Assembly (NCBI GenBank): GCA_963720235.1
Contig: OY970389.1
Coordinates: 4,216,001-4,280,000 of the forward strand
Reading direction: 5' to 3'
Origin: JACMLC01 sp963720235
GTDB taxonomy: Bacteria > Acidobacteriota > Blastocatellia > Pyrinomonadales > Pyrinomonadaceae
DNA length: 64,000 nt
A program made the translations under genes and the position numbers. Shown here one piece after another: positions 17,405 through 25,441 of this stretch (positions within the stretch are counted from its first letter, which is position 1; each line of letters opens with the position of its first letter). Below the pieces are notes generated by a model. It had not been told where the DNA came from. It searched no databases and saw only the letters and a list, made by a program, of their open reading frames with translations.

Positions 17405-18739
17405 ATGAGAAGATTTCTTATCGCGTTGCTCGTCGTCTCGCTCTGCCAGCTACCTTTTTATGCACAAACGGATGCGCGCGACAAATCGAAGCCTCTAGTC
17501 TTTATCAGGGCCGGGCGATTGTTGGATGTGCGTTCAGGGCGCGTGCTTGAGAATCAGGGAATCCTGATTGAAGGCGAACGCATCAAGGCCGTCGGGCCGT
17601 TTGACGCGCAACGCGCGCTCGTCCCGCCCGGCGCGCGTATCATAGACCTTTCAAAAGCCACAGTCCTTCCCGGCCTCGCAGACTGTCACACGCACATCCT
17701 ACTGCAAGGCGACATCACAGCCGACGATTACGACGCACAGCTTCTGAAAGAATCCATTCCTTACAGGACTATCCGCGCGACGGTTGCCGCACGCACGGCA
17801 CTGATGAACGGGTTCACGGCCTTGCGCGACCTTGAGACGGAAGGCGCGATGTACGCGGACGTGGATGTCAAGAAAGCTATTGAGCGCGGCGTCATACAGG
17901 GGCCGCGCATGTTCGTCTCAACGCGAGCTTTTTCAGCGACAGGCATGTATCCGCTCTCAGGTTATTCTTGGGAACTGAAAATGCCTGAGGGTGTGCAGAT
18001 TGTTGACGGGCCGGATGAGATTCGCCGCGCTGTGCGCGAGCAGGTCAAGTATGGCGCAGACTGGATAAAGTTTTACGCAGACCGTCGCTATTATATGAAG
18101 GACGGCGCGCTTCACTCTTGGGTTAATTTCACGGAAGAAGAGATGCGCATGTTCGTCACGGAATCTCATCGCCTGGGTCGCAGAGTCGCCGCGCATGCGA
18201 TGGGACGCGAAGGCATCGAAGCTTCGCTCAAAGCCGGAGTGGATTCGATAGAGCATGGCTACGGTCTTGATGAAGAGATGATGACGCGCATGGTCAGGCA
18301 GGGCGTCTATTGGTGTCCGACAATTTATGTCGGAGTCTATGTCGCGGAAGGACGCGCGGCTGCGGGCGCGCCCATCTGGCTCACGATGCGCGACCTCGAA
18401 GCCAAAGCCTTCGGCATCGCGGTGCGCAAAGGCGTGAAGATAGTTTACGGCACGGATGCTGGCGGCTATGCATGGACAGAGAATCAGGCGAAAGAGTTTG
18501 CATACATGGTGCGCTATGGAATGACGCCGATGCAGGCTATTCAATCCGCGACCATCGTCGCCGCAGACCTTCTTGAGAGACCGAATGACATGGGCGCGAT
18601 TGAAGTCGGAAAATTCGCAGACATCATCGCCGTCCGCAATGATCCTTTGAAAGACATCACAGAGCTTGAGCGCGTACACTTCGTCATGAAAGGCGGCGAG
18701 GTCGTGCGCGACGAGACCGGGCGCGGATTTAACTTTTAA
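17405..18739 (+). CDS. Secreted amidohydrolase (metal-dependent, Xaa-Pro dipeptidase-like)
   Basis: The 444-residue product starts at 17405, where AGGAG is 9 nt upstream; the ATG at 17396 directly abuts that site. A signal peptide (RRFLIALLVVSLCQLPFYA) precedes an amidohydrolase fold with the metal motif DCHTH, a Lys in DWIKFY, His in AAHAMG and EHGYG, and Asp in YGTDAGG. The C-terminal GAIEVGKFADIIAV segment is the family's usual end. Likely roles are hydrolysis of imide, proline-dipeptide or related amide bonds in the periplasm; the exact substrate is unknown. It faces a divergent small secreted protein. Confidence 0.9.
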   Translation: MRRFLIALLVVSLCQLPFYAQTDARDKSKPLVFIRAGRLLDVRSGRVLENQGILIEGERIKAVGPFDAQRALVPPGARIIDLSKATVLPGLADCHTHILLQGDITADDYDAQLLKESIPYRTIRATVAARTALMNGFTALRDLETEGAMYADVDVKKAIERGVIQGPRMFVSTRAFSATGMYPLSGYSWELKMPEGVQIVDGPDEIRRAVREQVKYGADWIKFYADRRYYMKDGALHSWVNFTEEEMRMFVTESHRLGRRVAAHAMGREGIEASLKAGVDSIEHGYGLDEEMMTRMVRQGVYWCPTIYVGVYVAEGRAAAGAPIWLTMRDLEAKAFGIAVRKGVKIVYGTDAGGYAWTENQAKEFAYMVRYGMTPMQAIQSATIVAADLLERPNDMGAIEVGKFADIIAVRNDPLKDITELERVHFVMKGGEVVRDETGRGFNF

Positions 18740-18741
18740 TG

Positions 18742-18770
18742 TTTGGAGATTATTTGCGATGAGCTATAGT
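18742..18770 (+). promoter_or_regulatory. Candidate sigma-70 promoter for the GlsB-type gene
   Basis: TTTGGA (18742-18747), 17 nt, then TATAGT (18765-18770). It begins 2 nt after the amidohydrolase stop and about 30 nt before the next start, so the small gene may have its own promoter. Prediction only. Confidence 0.4.
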
Positions 18771-18800
18771 TGCGAAAGATAAATCGCAGGAGGTCAACTG

Positions 18801-19076
18801 ATGGGTCTGATTGATTTGCTAATCTTGTTAATAGTGGCGGGTCTGTGCGGAGCTCTGGGCCAAGCGATTAGCGGTTATTCGCGCGGCGGATGTCTGGTCT
18901 CAATCGCGCTCGGATTTATCGGCGCGTTGATTGGCATGTGGCTCGCGCGTGCGCTCGCGCTGCCGGAGCTCTTCGCGGTCAACATCGGCGGCACAAAGTT
19001 TCCGATTATCTGGTCCATTATCGGCTCTGCGTTGTTTGTGGCAGTTATTAGTTTACTGACGCGCAGCCGAGTTTGA
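18801..19076 (+). CDS. GlsB/YeaQ/YmgE family membrane protein
   Basis: The 91-residue product has three hydrophobic segments (about 3-22, 30-52, 66-86) with glycine-rich motifs, GALGQAISGYSRGG and GFIGALIG, typical of the transglycosylase-associated (GlsB/YeaQ/YmgE) family. These are stress-associated inner-membrane proteins. A strong AGGAGGT ribosome site precedes the ATG. A candidate promoter lies just upstream and a family A hairpin just downstream. Confidence 0.85.
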   Translation: MGLIDLLILLIVAGLCGALGQAISGYSRGGCLVSIALGFIGALIGMWLARALALPELFAVNIGGTKFPIIWSIIGSALFVAVISLLTRSRV

Positions 19077-19090
19077 AGACGGCGAAGAAG

Positions 19091-19181
19091 TTTCCCGCAA
19101 AGGCGCAAAGGCGCAAAGAAAGACAAGGCGCAAGATTGTCGCTTAAATGTTTTCTTTGCGCCTTTGCGCCTTTGCGGGAAA
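19091..19181. repeat. Family A word-repeat hairpin, copy A3
   Basis: Perfect 31-bp arms (19091-19121 and 19151-19181) enclose a 29-nt loop. It lies between the convergent GlsB-type gene (stop 19076) and the FG-GAP gene (stop 19194), so it probably also terminates both transcripts. Confidence 0.92.
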
Positions 19182-19193
19182 TTTGTATTTCGT

Positions 19194-22100
19194 TTATGGA
19201 ACAAATGCAGCAGGAACTGGCTGGTCGCTGCTCAAGCCGAACTGAGTCGCCATGAATCCCGATGCGCTTCGCATGACGTACCAGTTGCCATTGCGAAAGA
19301 CTGCGACATCAGTTTTGCCGTCGCCGTCGTAATCTCCTTGCGTAGTCAAATCATCGCTCAAGCCAAACTGCTGCGCGCGAAAACTTCCATCGGAGCTTTG
19401 CTGTATGTACCAGTTGCCCTGACGATAGACTGCTAAATCAGATTTGCCGTCTCCGTCATAATCTCCTGTGACGGGTTTATCTCCGCCGATTCCAAACTGC
19501 TGCGCGCTAAATCCCGAAGAGCTTTGCTGCAAGTACCAGATGCCGTTTCTAAAGACGGCTAGGTCAAACTTGCCGTCGCCGTCATAGTCCGCAGCGACAG
19601 GCATATCGCCGCTCTGTCCAAAGAGTTGCGCGCGAAAACTGTTGTTAGAGCTTTGCATGATGTACCACGCGCCCGCGCGAAAGACCGCGAGGTCTGCTTT
19701 GTTGTCTCCGTCATAATCGCAAGGCACGGGCGCATCTCCGCTCTGTCCGAACTGAGCGGAAATCAGGTTGCCTGTCAAACTGCTCTGGATATACCACGCG
19801 CCCGCGCGAAAGACTGCGATGTCAGTCTTTCCGTCGCCGTCAAAATCTGCGGGAGCAATCCTGTCTAAAGCTGCACCGAATTGCAGAGCGGCGAATCCAT
19901 TCGTGCTCTGCTGCAAGTACCAAGTCCCGCCGCGATAGACAGAGACATCCGTTTTGCCGTCGCCGTCAAAATCAAAAGCGGCGCGGCGCAAAGTTGTGCT
20001 GCGCACAGTGATGTCCACGCTCTGTTGCGAATAAGCCTGCACGCCGTTTCCGGCTGTCGTGCGGGCGAAGACAGCATAACGACCTGCCGGAATATCGTTG
20101 ACAGTAATGCTGTATGGCGCGGTTGTGTCCGTGCCGACCAATGTCGTGTTGAGAAAGAAGTCAACACGATTGACGCCCTGCGTGCCGCCGGAAGCAGACG
20201 CGCTGATAGTGATGCTCGCGGGCGCATCATAGACAGTTTCGTTTGCAGGCGCAGTCAGACTTGCAGAAGCGACGGGCAAAGGCGTCGGGCCGGGCGAATC
20301 AATTATCGTGACGTTAATCGGAACAGAATCCGACGTTGCTCCTAAATTATCAACGGCGCGCGCCTTAATCGCGTGCGTGCCGACGCTCGGATTGTTGAAA
20401 GCGATTTGATAGGGCGCGCTCGCGTCAGAGCCAAGAAAGTTTGCGCCGTCATAAAATTCCACGCGGACAACTGTGCCGTCCGGGTCGCTCGCGCTGGCAG
20501 CGAACAAGACGCTCTGTCCTTCATTGTATGAAGCATTGTTTGCAGGAAAAGTAATCTGCACAGCGGGCGGCACGTTGAGCGGTGGCCCGCTGGTCAGGCG
20601 GAAAGAGCGATTGGCTCCGTCCGAAGAATTTTGAAAGCGACGATCAAAGGCTACGACGCGGACGCGCACATCATTAAAGCCTGCGCCCGGCGGCGTCTGC
20701 CAGTTATAGCTCGTCGTCTCTGGCGGCAGATTCTCGACCAGCGTCAACCAGGTGCGCCCGCCGTCCGTCGAATACAAAATGCTAAAGCTGCGCAAGGCTT
20801 CATCATCCGTCGCTGTCCATGAAATCGGCACGAGGCTGAGCACTGGAAAACTCTGTCCGGCCTGCGGCGAAGTCATAGTGATTTGCGGCGGCGCGTCGGG
20901 CCAACGCGCATCCGCGCGAATCGAAAACGGCTGGCTATAAAACCATTTCACCTGATTAGCCCCGCCCTGCGAATGGACAGCTATGCGCGCCGAATCCGTG
21001 CTCACAAGTGGCATCACGACCTCGCCAAAGGTTCCCGTGTTTCCGCCGTTAGCGGAAAAGACAGCCTTGCGGTCTCCGTCGAGCAGGACAAAGACGCGGA
21101 ACTGCGGACTATTGAAAGGCAGCGTGATGCTCCAATTAATCTGCACAAACTGGCCGCCGCGAAAAGTCTGCCCGGCAAGCGGAGTTGTGATGACAAGCTC
21201 GCCCGGCTCTGTTCCGGTCGGGACTTGCACCTGCCACTCGTCATAGCCTTCCTGCCCCAACGCATCCACCGCGACGATGCGTATAAACTTGTGCGTGCCG
21301 CCGAGCACGCCCACGTCCGGCATCGTAAATTCGTAAGAGCGTTGATTGCCCGGCAGGTTGTCTGCCATGACTACGAAATTTTCTCTGCGATTACCGTTTG
21401 CCGAAAAAAGGATTTTTTGTCTGACGATTGAAGCGTTATCAAAAGCATTCCATGTGAGGATTACTTTCTGTCCTCTTTCAATCACGCCGTCAAAGCCTCC
21501 GGCTGTGAGTTGGAACGGGCGGCGCGGCAGACGCACGACGGGCGGATGGTCTGTGCGGTCTGGTCTGACTGTACGGAAAGGTTGAAACTGCGCCGGGCCT
21601 TCGATGATATCGCCAGTGCCGCCCGGATTCTGCTGCGTCGTTGGGCCAGTAGGCGAGTTCCACCAGTTAAAAGGGATAAAAGGATTGGCCCCGTTTATCG
21701 CGCGCACGCCCACACCGTTGTTCTCAAAAAGATTCGGATTAGTCTCGCCGGAAAAGTTGCTGCTCAGTGGGCCATTGAGGTTGACGGCAACGCCGTTGTT
21801 TGTAAACAGGTTGCCCTGTATGTAATAGACATCGAAGTGCGGGTCATTGATGGCGATGTCGTTGTTGCGCCAGATGGAATTGTCCACCCAGCGAACGACG
21901 CCGCTTATATCCGTGTCTGTGAAGCCGTTCCGCGTGCCGTCTATGATTGTGTGCTCCATGCGGTCGCCCGTCTGGTGAAACTCGACCGCATTCCATTTCT
22001 GTTCCGGCACGAACGGCTCAAAAGTGAGCGGCGCATCCGGCAGACCAAGCAAGCGTCCATGCGTATTGCCGAAAGTATTGAGCGTCACGTTTGGTCTCAT

Positions 22101-23078
22101 TTTAAAAATCGCGCCGGGCAAAATCTCCGAGCCACTGAACAGCCCGCCTGATGCCACGTAAGGCACAGACTGCGGAGCGAAAATCGAAAACGGCTGCATG
22201 CCGCCATCAAGCTCAATCCAGTTATTCAGATTGCCCGTCGCAGGAATGTTGCTGCCGGGCAAGATTCCCGCTCCGCCACGCACAGGATATTTGTTGCCGA
22301 CGAGCGTCACATTTTCGCCGATGAAGTAGTTGCCCGCGAGGAATCTGAGGCCGGCATCGCCTGCGCCTGTGACATTGATGTTATTCAGAAAGAGCGGTTG
22401 CTGCTCGCTCAATCTGAGAAACTCTATTCCGTCGCGACGCGCGTTCTGCGAGTTGTAATTGTCTATGTAGATATATGAGCGATTGATGTTGACCCACGCG
22501 CCGCGTCGCACTGTCACATTGCGCAGGACTATATGAACGAAGGAAAGATATATTGAGGCGTTGTCAGAGGCTAATTCTTCATCCGAATCAAGCGTGCTGT
22601 TTTCAATGAGCACGAACGTCGGGTTGAAATTGACGAAGTTCGGGTCAGAGCTTCCTAGCCCCGCGAAAGCTCCGAGGTTACAATCACGATAAGTGACATT
22701 TGCGCCGGGAAAAAGCCTGACATAAGCCGTGCTGTCCGTGAATCGCAAATCGAGCGTGCCGCGCACTTCCAGCTTGTTCGGGAAAACATCCGTGCCGACA
22801 AGCTGTATGCGGTCATCGCTCGCGCCCATGCCGATGAGTCTTCCATCAAGCACGATTTTTCCTTCGCCCACAAATTCGACGCGCACGCCCGGCTCTATGC
22901 ACACGGTTTGTCCTGCGGGAATTGTCAGCGTCGTGCTGATGACGCGCGTGCCGTCAATCTTGCGCCACGTAATATCGCATGTCGGCGTCTGTGCAAAGGT
23001 CGCTTGACCGCTACAGAGCAGATAAAAGAAGACTAATCCAAAACTAAAAATAAAATGCTTCCGGCCCTTTTTGCTCAT
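19194..23078 (-). CDS. Large secreted right-handed-repeat, Ig-like and FG-GAP protein
   Basis: The start at 23078 (MSKKGRKHF) has AGGAG 10 nt upstream; the open frame continues 79 codons further without support. The 1294-residue product has a signal peptide, an N-terminal region resembling a parallel beta-helix (repeated Asn, Val and Ile strands), two Ig-like/fibronectin-like stretches (PRRPFQLTAGG, VPPAVQITFPANNASYNEGQ) and a C-terminal seven-fold array of FDGDGKTDVAVFR / GTWYLQQSS units, which are VCBS/FG-GAP calcium-type repeats. It is probably surface-displayed or secreted, with adhesive or carbohydrate-binding potential. A shorter relative with the same C-terminal repeats lies at 41409-42410. 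Confidence 0.88.
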   Translation of the reverse strand: MSKKGRKHFIFSFGLVFFYLLCSGQATFAQTPTCDITWRKIDGTRVISTTLTIPAGQTVCIEPGVRVEFVGEGKIVLDGRLIGMGASDDRIQLVGTDVFPNKLEVRGTLDLRFTDSTAYVRLFPGANVTYRDCNLGAFAGLGSSDPNFVNFNPTFVLIENSTLDSDEELASDNASIYLSFVHIVLRNVTVRRGAWVNINRSYIYIDNYNSQNARRDGIEFLRLSEQQPLFLNNINVTGAGDAGLRFLAGNYFIGENVTLVGNKYPVRGGAGILPGSNIPATGNLNNWIELDGGMQPFSIFAPQSVPYVASGGLFSGSEILPGAIFKMRPNVTLNTFGNTHGRLLGLPDAPLTFEPFVPEQKWNAVEFHQTGDRMEHTIIDGTRNGFTDTDISGVVRWVDNSIWRNNDIAINDPHFDVYYIQGNLFTNNGVAVNLNGPLSSNFSGETNPNLFENNGVGVRAINGANPFIPFNWWNSPTGPTTQQNPGGTGDIIEGPAQFQPFRTVRPDRTDHPPVVRLPRRPFQLTAGGFDGVIERGQKVILTWNAFDNASIVRQKILFSANGNRRENFVVMADNLPGNQRSYEFTMPDVGVLGGTHKFIRIVAVDALGQEGYDEWQVQVPTGTEPGELVITTPLAGQTFRGGQFVQINWSITLPFNSPQFRVFVLLDGDRKAVFSANGGNTGTFGEVVMPLVSTDSARIAVHSQGGANQVKWFYSQPFSIRADARWPDAPPQITMTSPQAGQSFPVLSLVPISWTATDDEALRSFSILYSTDGGRTWLTLVENLPPETTSYNWQTPPGAGFNDVRVRVVAFDRRFQNSSDGANRSFRLTSGPPLNVPPAVQITFPANNASYNEGQSVLFAASASDPDGTVVRVEFYDGANFLGSDASAPYQIAFNNPSVGTHAIKARAVDNLGATSDSVPINVTIIDSPGPTPLPVASASLTAPANETVYDAPASITISASASGGTQGVNRVDFFLNTTLVGTDTTAPYSITVNDIPAGRYAVFARTTAGNGVQAYSQQSVDITVRSTTLRRAAFDFDGDGKTDVSVYRGGTWYLQQSTNGFAALQFGAALDRIAPADFDGDGKTDIAVFRAGAWYIQSSLTGNLISAQFGQSGDAPVPCDYDGDNKADLAVFRAGAWYIMQSSNNSFRAQLFGQSGDMPVAADYDGDGKFDLAVFRNGIWYLQQSSSGFSAQQFGIGGDKPVTGDYDGDGKSDLAVYRQGNWYIQQSSDGSFRAQQFGLSDDLTTQGDYDGDGKTDVAVFRNGNWYVMRSASGFMATQFGLSSDQPVPAAFVP

Positions 23079-23408
23079 CCCCTGTGTTCTCCTCAGACTT
23101 TTTTCTAACAGTGCTGCTTTATCCATGAAAGAGACAAAAATTGTATGACGAATGTGTGCCATTTTTCGACCTCCCCGGACTCGCATTTTTATATGTGGCT
23201 CTATACAGTAACGCGGATTCGGCGCACAAACTCCCTCAGGCTTTCCGGCGCATACTTTTACAACTCTGTTTCGGGAAGTTACTAGACGAATGTTTGATGC
23301 ATCGGTTACACTCACACGAAAGTTTCAAAGCTCTCCAGCATGTGTTGTAACTCAGGCTCGCGCGCAGGATTATTGCGAGTCTCTTTGCGCCGGTAGAAAT
23401 ACAGTTTT
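23079..23408. other. Intergenic region between divergent genes (330 nt)
   Basis: It separates the starts of the FG-GAP gene (minus) and the CruA-like gene (plus), so both promoters should lie here. I see no word-repeat hairpin, RNA gene or convincing -35/-10 pair. Confidence 0.5.
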
Positions 23409-25130
23409 ATGGTCGCCGCTCCAGCCAAATCCCGCAGCAAATATCCTCTGCCCGACCTGAGCGATTTTCGCCGTCGCTATCCTTTGACCGTCGCCAGCTT
23501 CGGCGCGCTCGCAGACCGCGAAGCCTGGCTCAGACGCATCTGGGAAACAGACGCACACTGGCAAGAGGCTCTTGCCGAAAGCGGCGGCAGCAGCGCGACC
23601 GAATGCATCGTCAGAGGCGCGCCGCCATCGAACCTGAGTGTCGAAGCGGAGTTTGAAATCATCTATGCGGGCGGAGTGCTGGGGCTCCTTCACGGGGCGG
23701 TGATGAACTGCTGTCATCAAAGGCGCGTGATGGTCTTTGACGAGCGCGCAATAGGACAAGCAGCGCGCGGCTGGAATATCTCGAATGAGGAATTGAGCGA
23801 GCTTGAGCGCGCGGCTCTCTTTACGAAAGAGGAGCTTGAGGCAAGCATCGTCAATCGCTATCGCTCAGGCTTTGTGAAATTTCATGACGCGGCATCGCGC
23901 ATTAAAGCTCCGCCTTTGTGGATGGAAGGCGTGATGGATGTCGCCATCGAATCAAACAAGCTGCTGGAGTTGGCCGCGCAAAAAATGCGGCAGAGCGCGA
24001 GCGCGTCGCTCCTGCTGGAAGGCACGCGATTGGTGCGTTGCTATGTGCAGCCGGAAAAGGTTTTGGTTGAAGTCGAAGAGGTGCGGAGCGGGAGAAGAAA
24101 GTTATACGGCGCGCGGCTCTTTGTTGATGCGACGGATGCGAGCAGTCTTGTCTCGCGCCAACTCAATGACAGCTATGCTTTGATGCATGTGCGCCCGACG
24201 GTCGGCTCTGTTGCCAGAGGTTTTGTGCGCGGGTCTGAACCGGACAAGGCGGATTTCGGAGTCGGAGAAATTCTGGTGAGCAATGAAGATGTGCGCGACC
24301 ACCGTCAGCTTATCTGGGAAGGCTTTGCCGGAAGTCCGCAACGCGACGAATACACGACCTGTCTCTTCTTTTACGATGCAGCAAACTCCAGGGCGGATAA
24401 ATCTTTGCTCTCGCTCTTTGAGCGTTACTTTGAATCGCTGCCCGGTTACAAACGCGCGGGAGCGCAATGGCGCGTCCTCAAACCTGTCTTCGGTTATCTT
24501 CCGAGCCAGCAATCTCGCGGCAGAAATACGCGCAGGCGTACGGCGGATGAGAGAGTTCTATTAGTCGGAGAGGCTGCGAATCCGTCCGGCCCGTTTACCT
24601 TCTGCGGATTCGGCACGCATGCGCGCAACCTGCATCGCCTGACGCATCTGACAGAGTTGGCTCTCAAGGCAGACCTGCTTGATGCAGGCTCGCTCTCGCA
24701 GATTAACTTTCACGAGCCGCGCGTCGCGCAGATGGCGAGTCTTGGGGAATTGATGCGGCCCGCGCCGCGCTCTGCGCCTCCTGTGGTCAATGAGACGATG
24801 AACGCTGTGATGGCTGCGCTGCATAGCTTGGACGCGCGCTCGCGGCAGGATTTTTTTCAGGACAGGATGTCGTTCAGCGCGTTTAAGAATCTGCTGGCGC
24901 GCACTATTAAACTCTATCCGCGAATTTTTCAGCACGTGCGCGAACACATGGGAACGCGCGGCACTTTCTGGTGGCTCGCCAATATCGCAGAGTCCGTCTT
25001 TCACGAGCGCAGAAGCAAGCGTGCAAGTCTGCCTGCGGAAAAGCAGGATTCGCCTGACGAAGACGCTGTTGAGAATTTCGCGCGCCACGTCGCGCTCTAT
25101 CAAAACAAAAATCACGCGGGCGAATCTTAA
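23409..25130 (+). CDS. CruA/CruP-like flavoprotein (lycopene cyclase family)
   Basis: The 573-residue product has an N-terminal nucleotide-binding turn (EIIYAGGVLGLLHGAVMN), followed by RGWNISNEELSEL...LFTKEELEASIVNRYRSGFVKFH and a C-terminal FAD-binding block, VLLVGEAANPSGPFTFCGFG. This layout resembles CruA/CruP-type lycopene cyclases and related FAD oxidoreductases. The glycine motif is atypical (AGGVLG where GxGxxG is expected). No carotenoid gene is nearby, so the substrate is uncertain. The ribosome site is weak. Two tandem hairpins end the gene, the first overlapping the stop codon. Confidence 0.65.
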   Translation: MVAAPAKSRSKYPLPDLSDFRRRYPLTVASFGALADREAWLRRIWETDAHWQEALAESGGSSATECIVRGAPPSNLSVEAEFEIIYAGGVLGLLHGAVMNCCHQRRVMVFDERAIGQAARGWNISNEELSELERAALFTKEELEASIVNRYRSGFVKFHDAASRIKAPPLWMEGVMDVAIESNKLLELAAQKMRQSASASLLLEGTRLVRCYVQPEKVLVEVEEVRSGRRKLYGARLFVDATDASSLVSRQLNDSYALMHVRPTVGSVARGFVRGSEPDKADFGVGEILVSNEDVRDHRQLIWEGFAGSPQRDEYTTCLFFYDAANSRADKSLLSLFERYFESLPGYKRAGAQWRVLKPVFGYLPSQQSRGRNTRRRTADERVLLVGEAANPSGPFTFCGFGTHARNLHRLTHLTELALKADLLDAGSLSQINFHEPRVAQMASLGELMRPAPRSAPPVVNETMNAVMAALHSLDARSRQDFFQDRMSFSAFKNLLARTIKLYPRIFQHVREHMGTRGTFWWLANIAESVFHERRSKRASLPAEKQDSPDEDAVENFARHVALYQNKNHAGES

Positions 25131-25156
25131 AACAAAACGCCCGCGTGATTTTTTTT
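25111..25156 (+). terminator. Rho-independent terminator overlapping the stop codon
   Basis: Arms 25111-25122 and 25138-25149 form a perfect 12-bp GC-rich stem followed by eight T. The left arm lies inside the last codons of the flavoprotein gene. Confidence 0.88.
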
Positions 25157-25204
25157 AAGAGCCAAGCGCATGCAGCTAAAATTGCATGCGCTTGGCTCTT
25201 TTGA
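25157..25204 (+). terminator. Second perfect hairpin terminator
   Basis: Arms 25157-25174 and 25183-25200 form a perfect 18-bp stem with an 8-nt loop, followed by TTTT. It directly follows the first terminator and lies 20 nt beyond the stop of the small minus-strand gene, so the hairpin could stabilise that transcript's 3' end too. Confidence 0.85.
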
Positions 25205-25219
25205 GAATCAGAAAACTGA

Positions 25220-25411
25220 TTAAGGTTGTGTGGGATTGATTTCGCCGCCAGTTCCCGGCGGGTCGCCTTCATCACCGGTTCCGGTCGAGTCGCCGAGCGA
25301 GTCGCCTGTTCCGGGCGTTCTTCCGGCGGTGCTGTCACCAGCCGCTCTTCCGCCAGTTCCCGGCGGGTCGCCTTCGCCGCCAGTTCCGGGCGGGTCGCCT
25401 TCTTCTTGCAT
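25220..25411 (-). CDS. 63-residue GDPPGTGG-repeat peptide
   Basis: The product is low-complexity, rich in Gly, Asp, Pro and Thr. It contains three GDPPGTGG units and degenerate TGTGD/TPGTGD units, no hydrophobic stretch and no Cys. AAAGGAG lies 8 nt before the ATG, which strongly supports translation. At the DNA level the three units are near-identical direct repeats (near 25247, 25350 and 25378). It starts 31 nt after the stop of the kinase-TPR gene on the same strand. I do not recognise the family. A phospho-acceptor, an adaptor or a peptide-signal precursor are all speculative. Confidence 0.7.
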   Translation of the reverse strand: MQEEGDPPGTGGEGDPPGTGGRAAGDSTAGRTPGTGDSLGDSTGTGDEGDPPGTGGEINPTQP

Positions 25412-25441
25412 GTTAGTTTCTCCTTTGTAAGTTGTGAGAGT

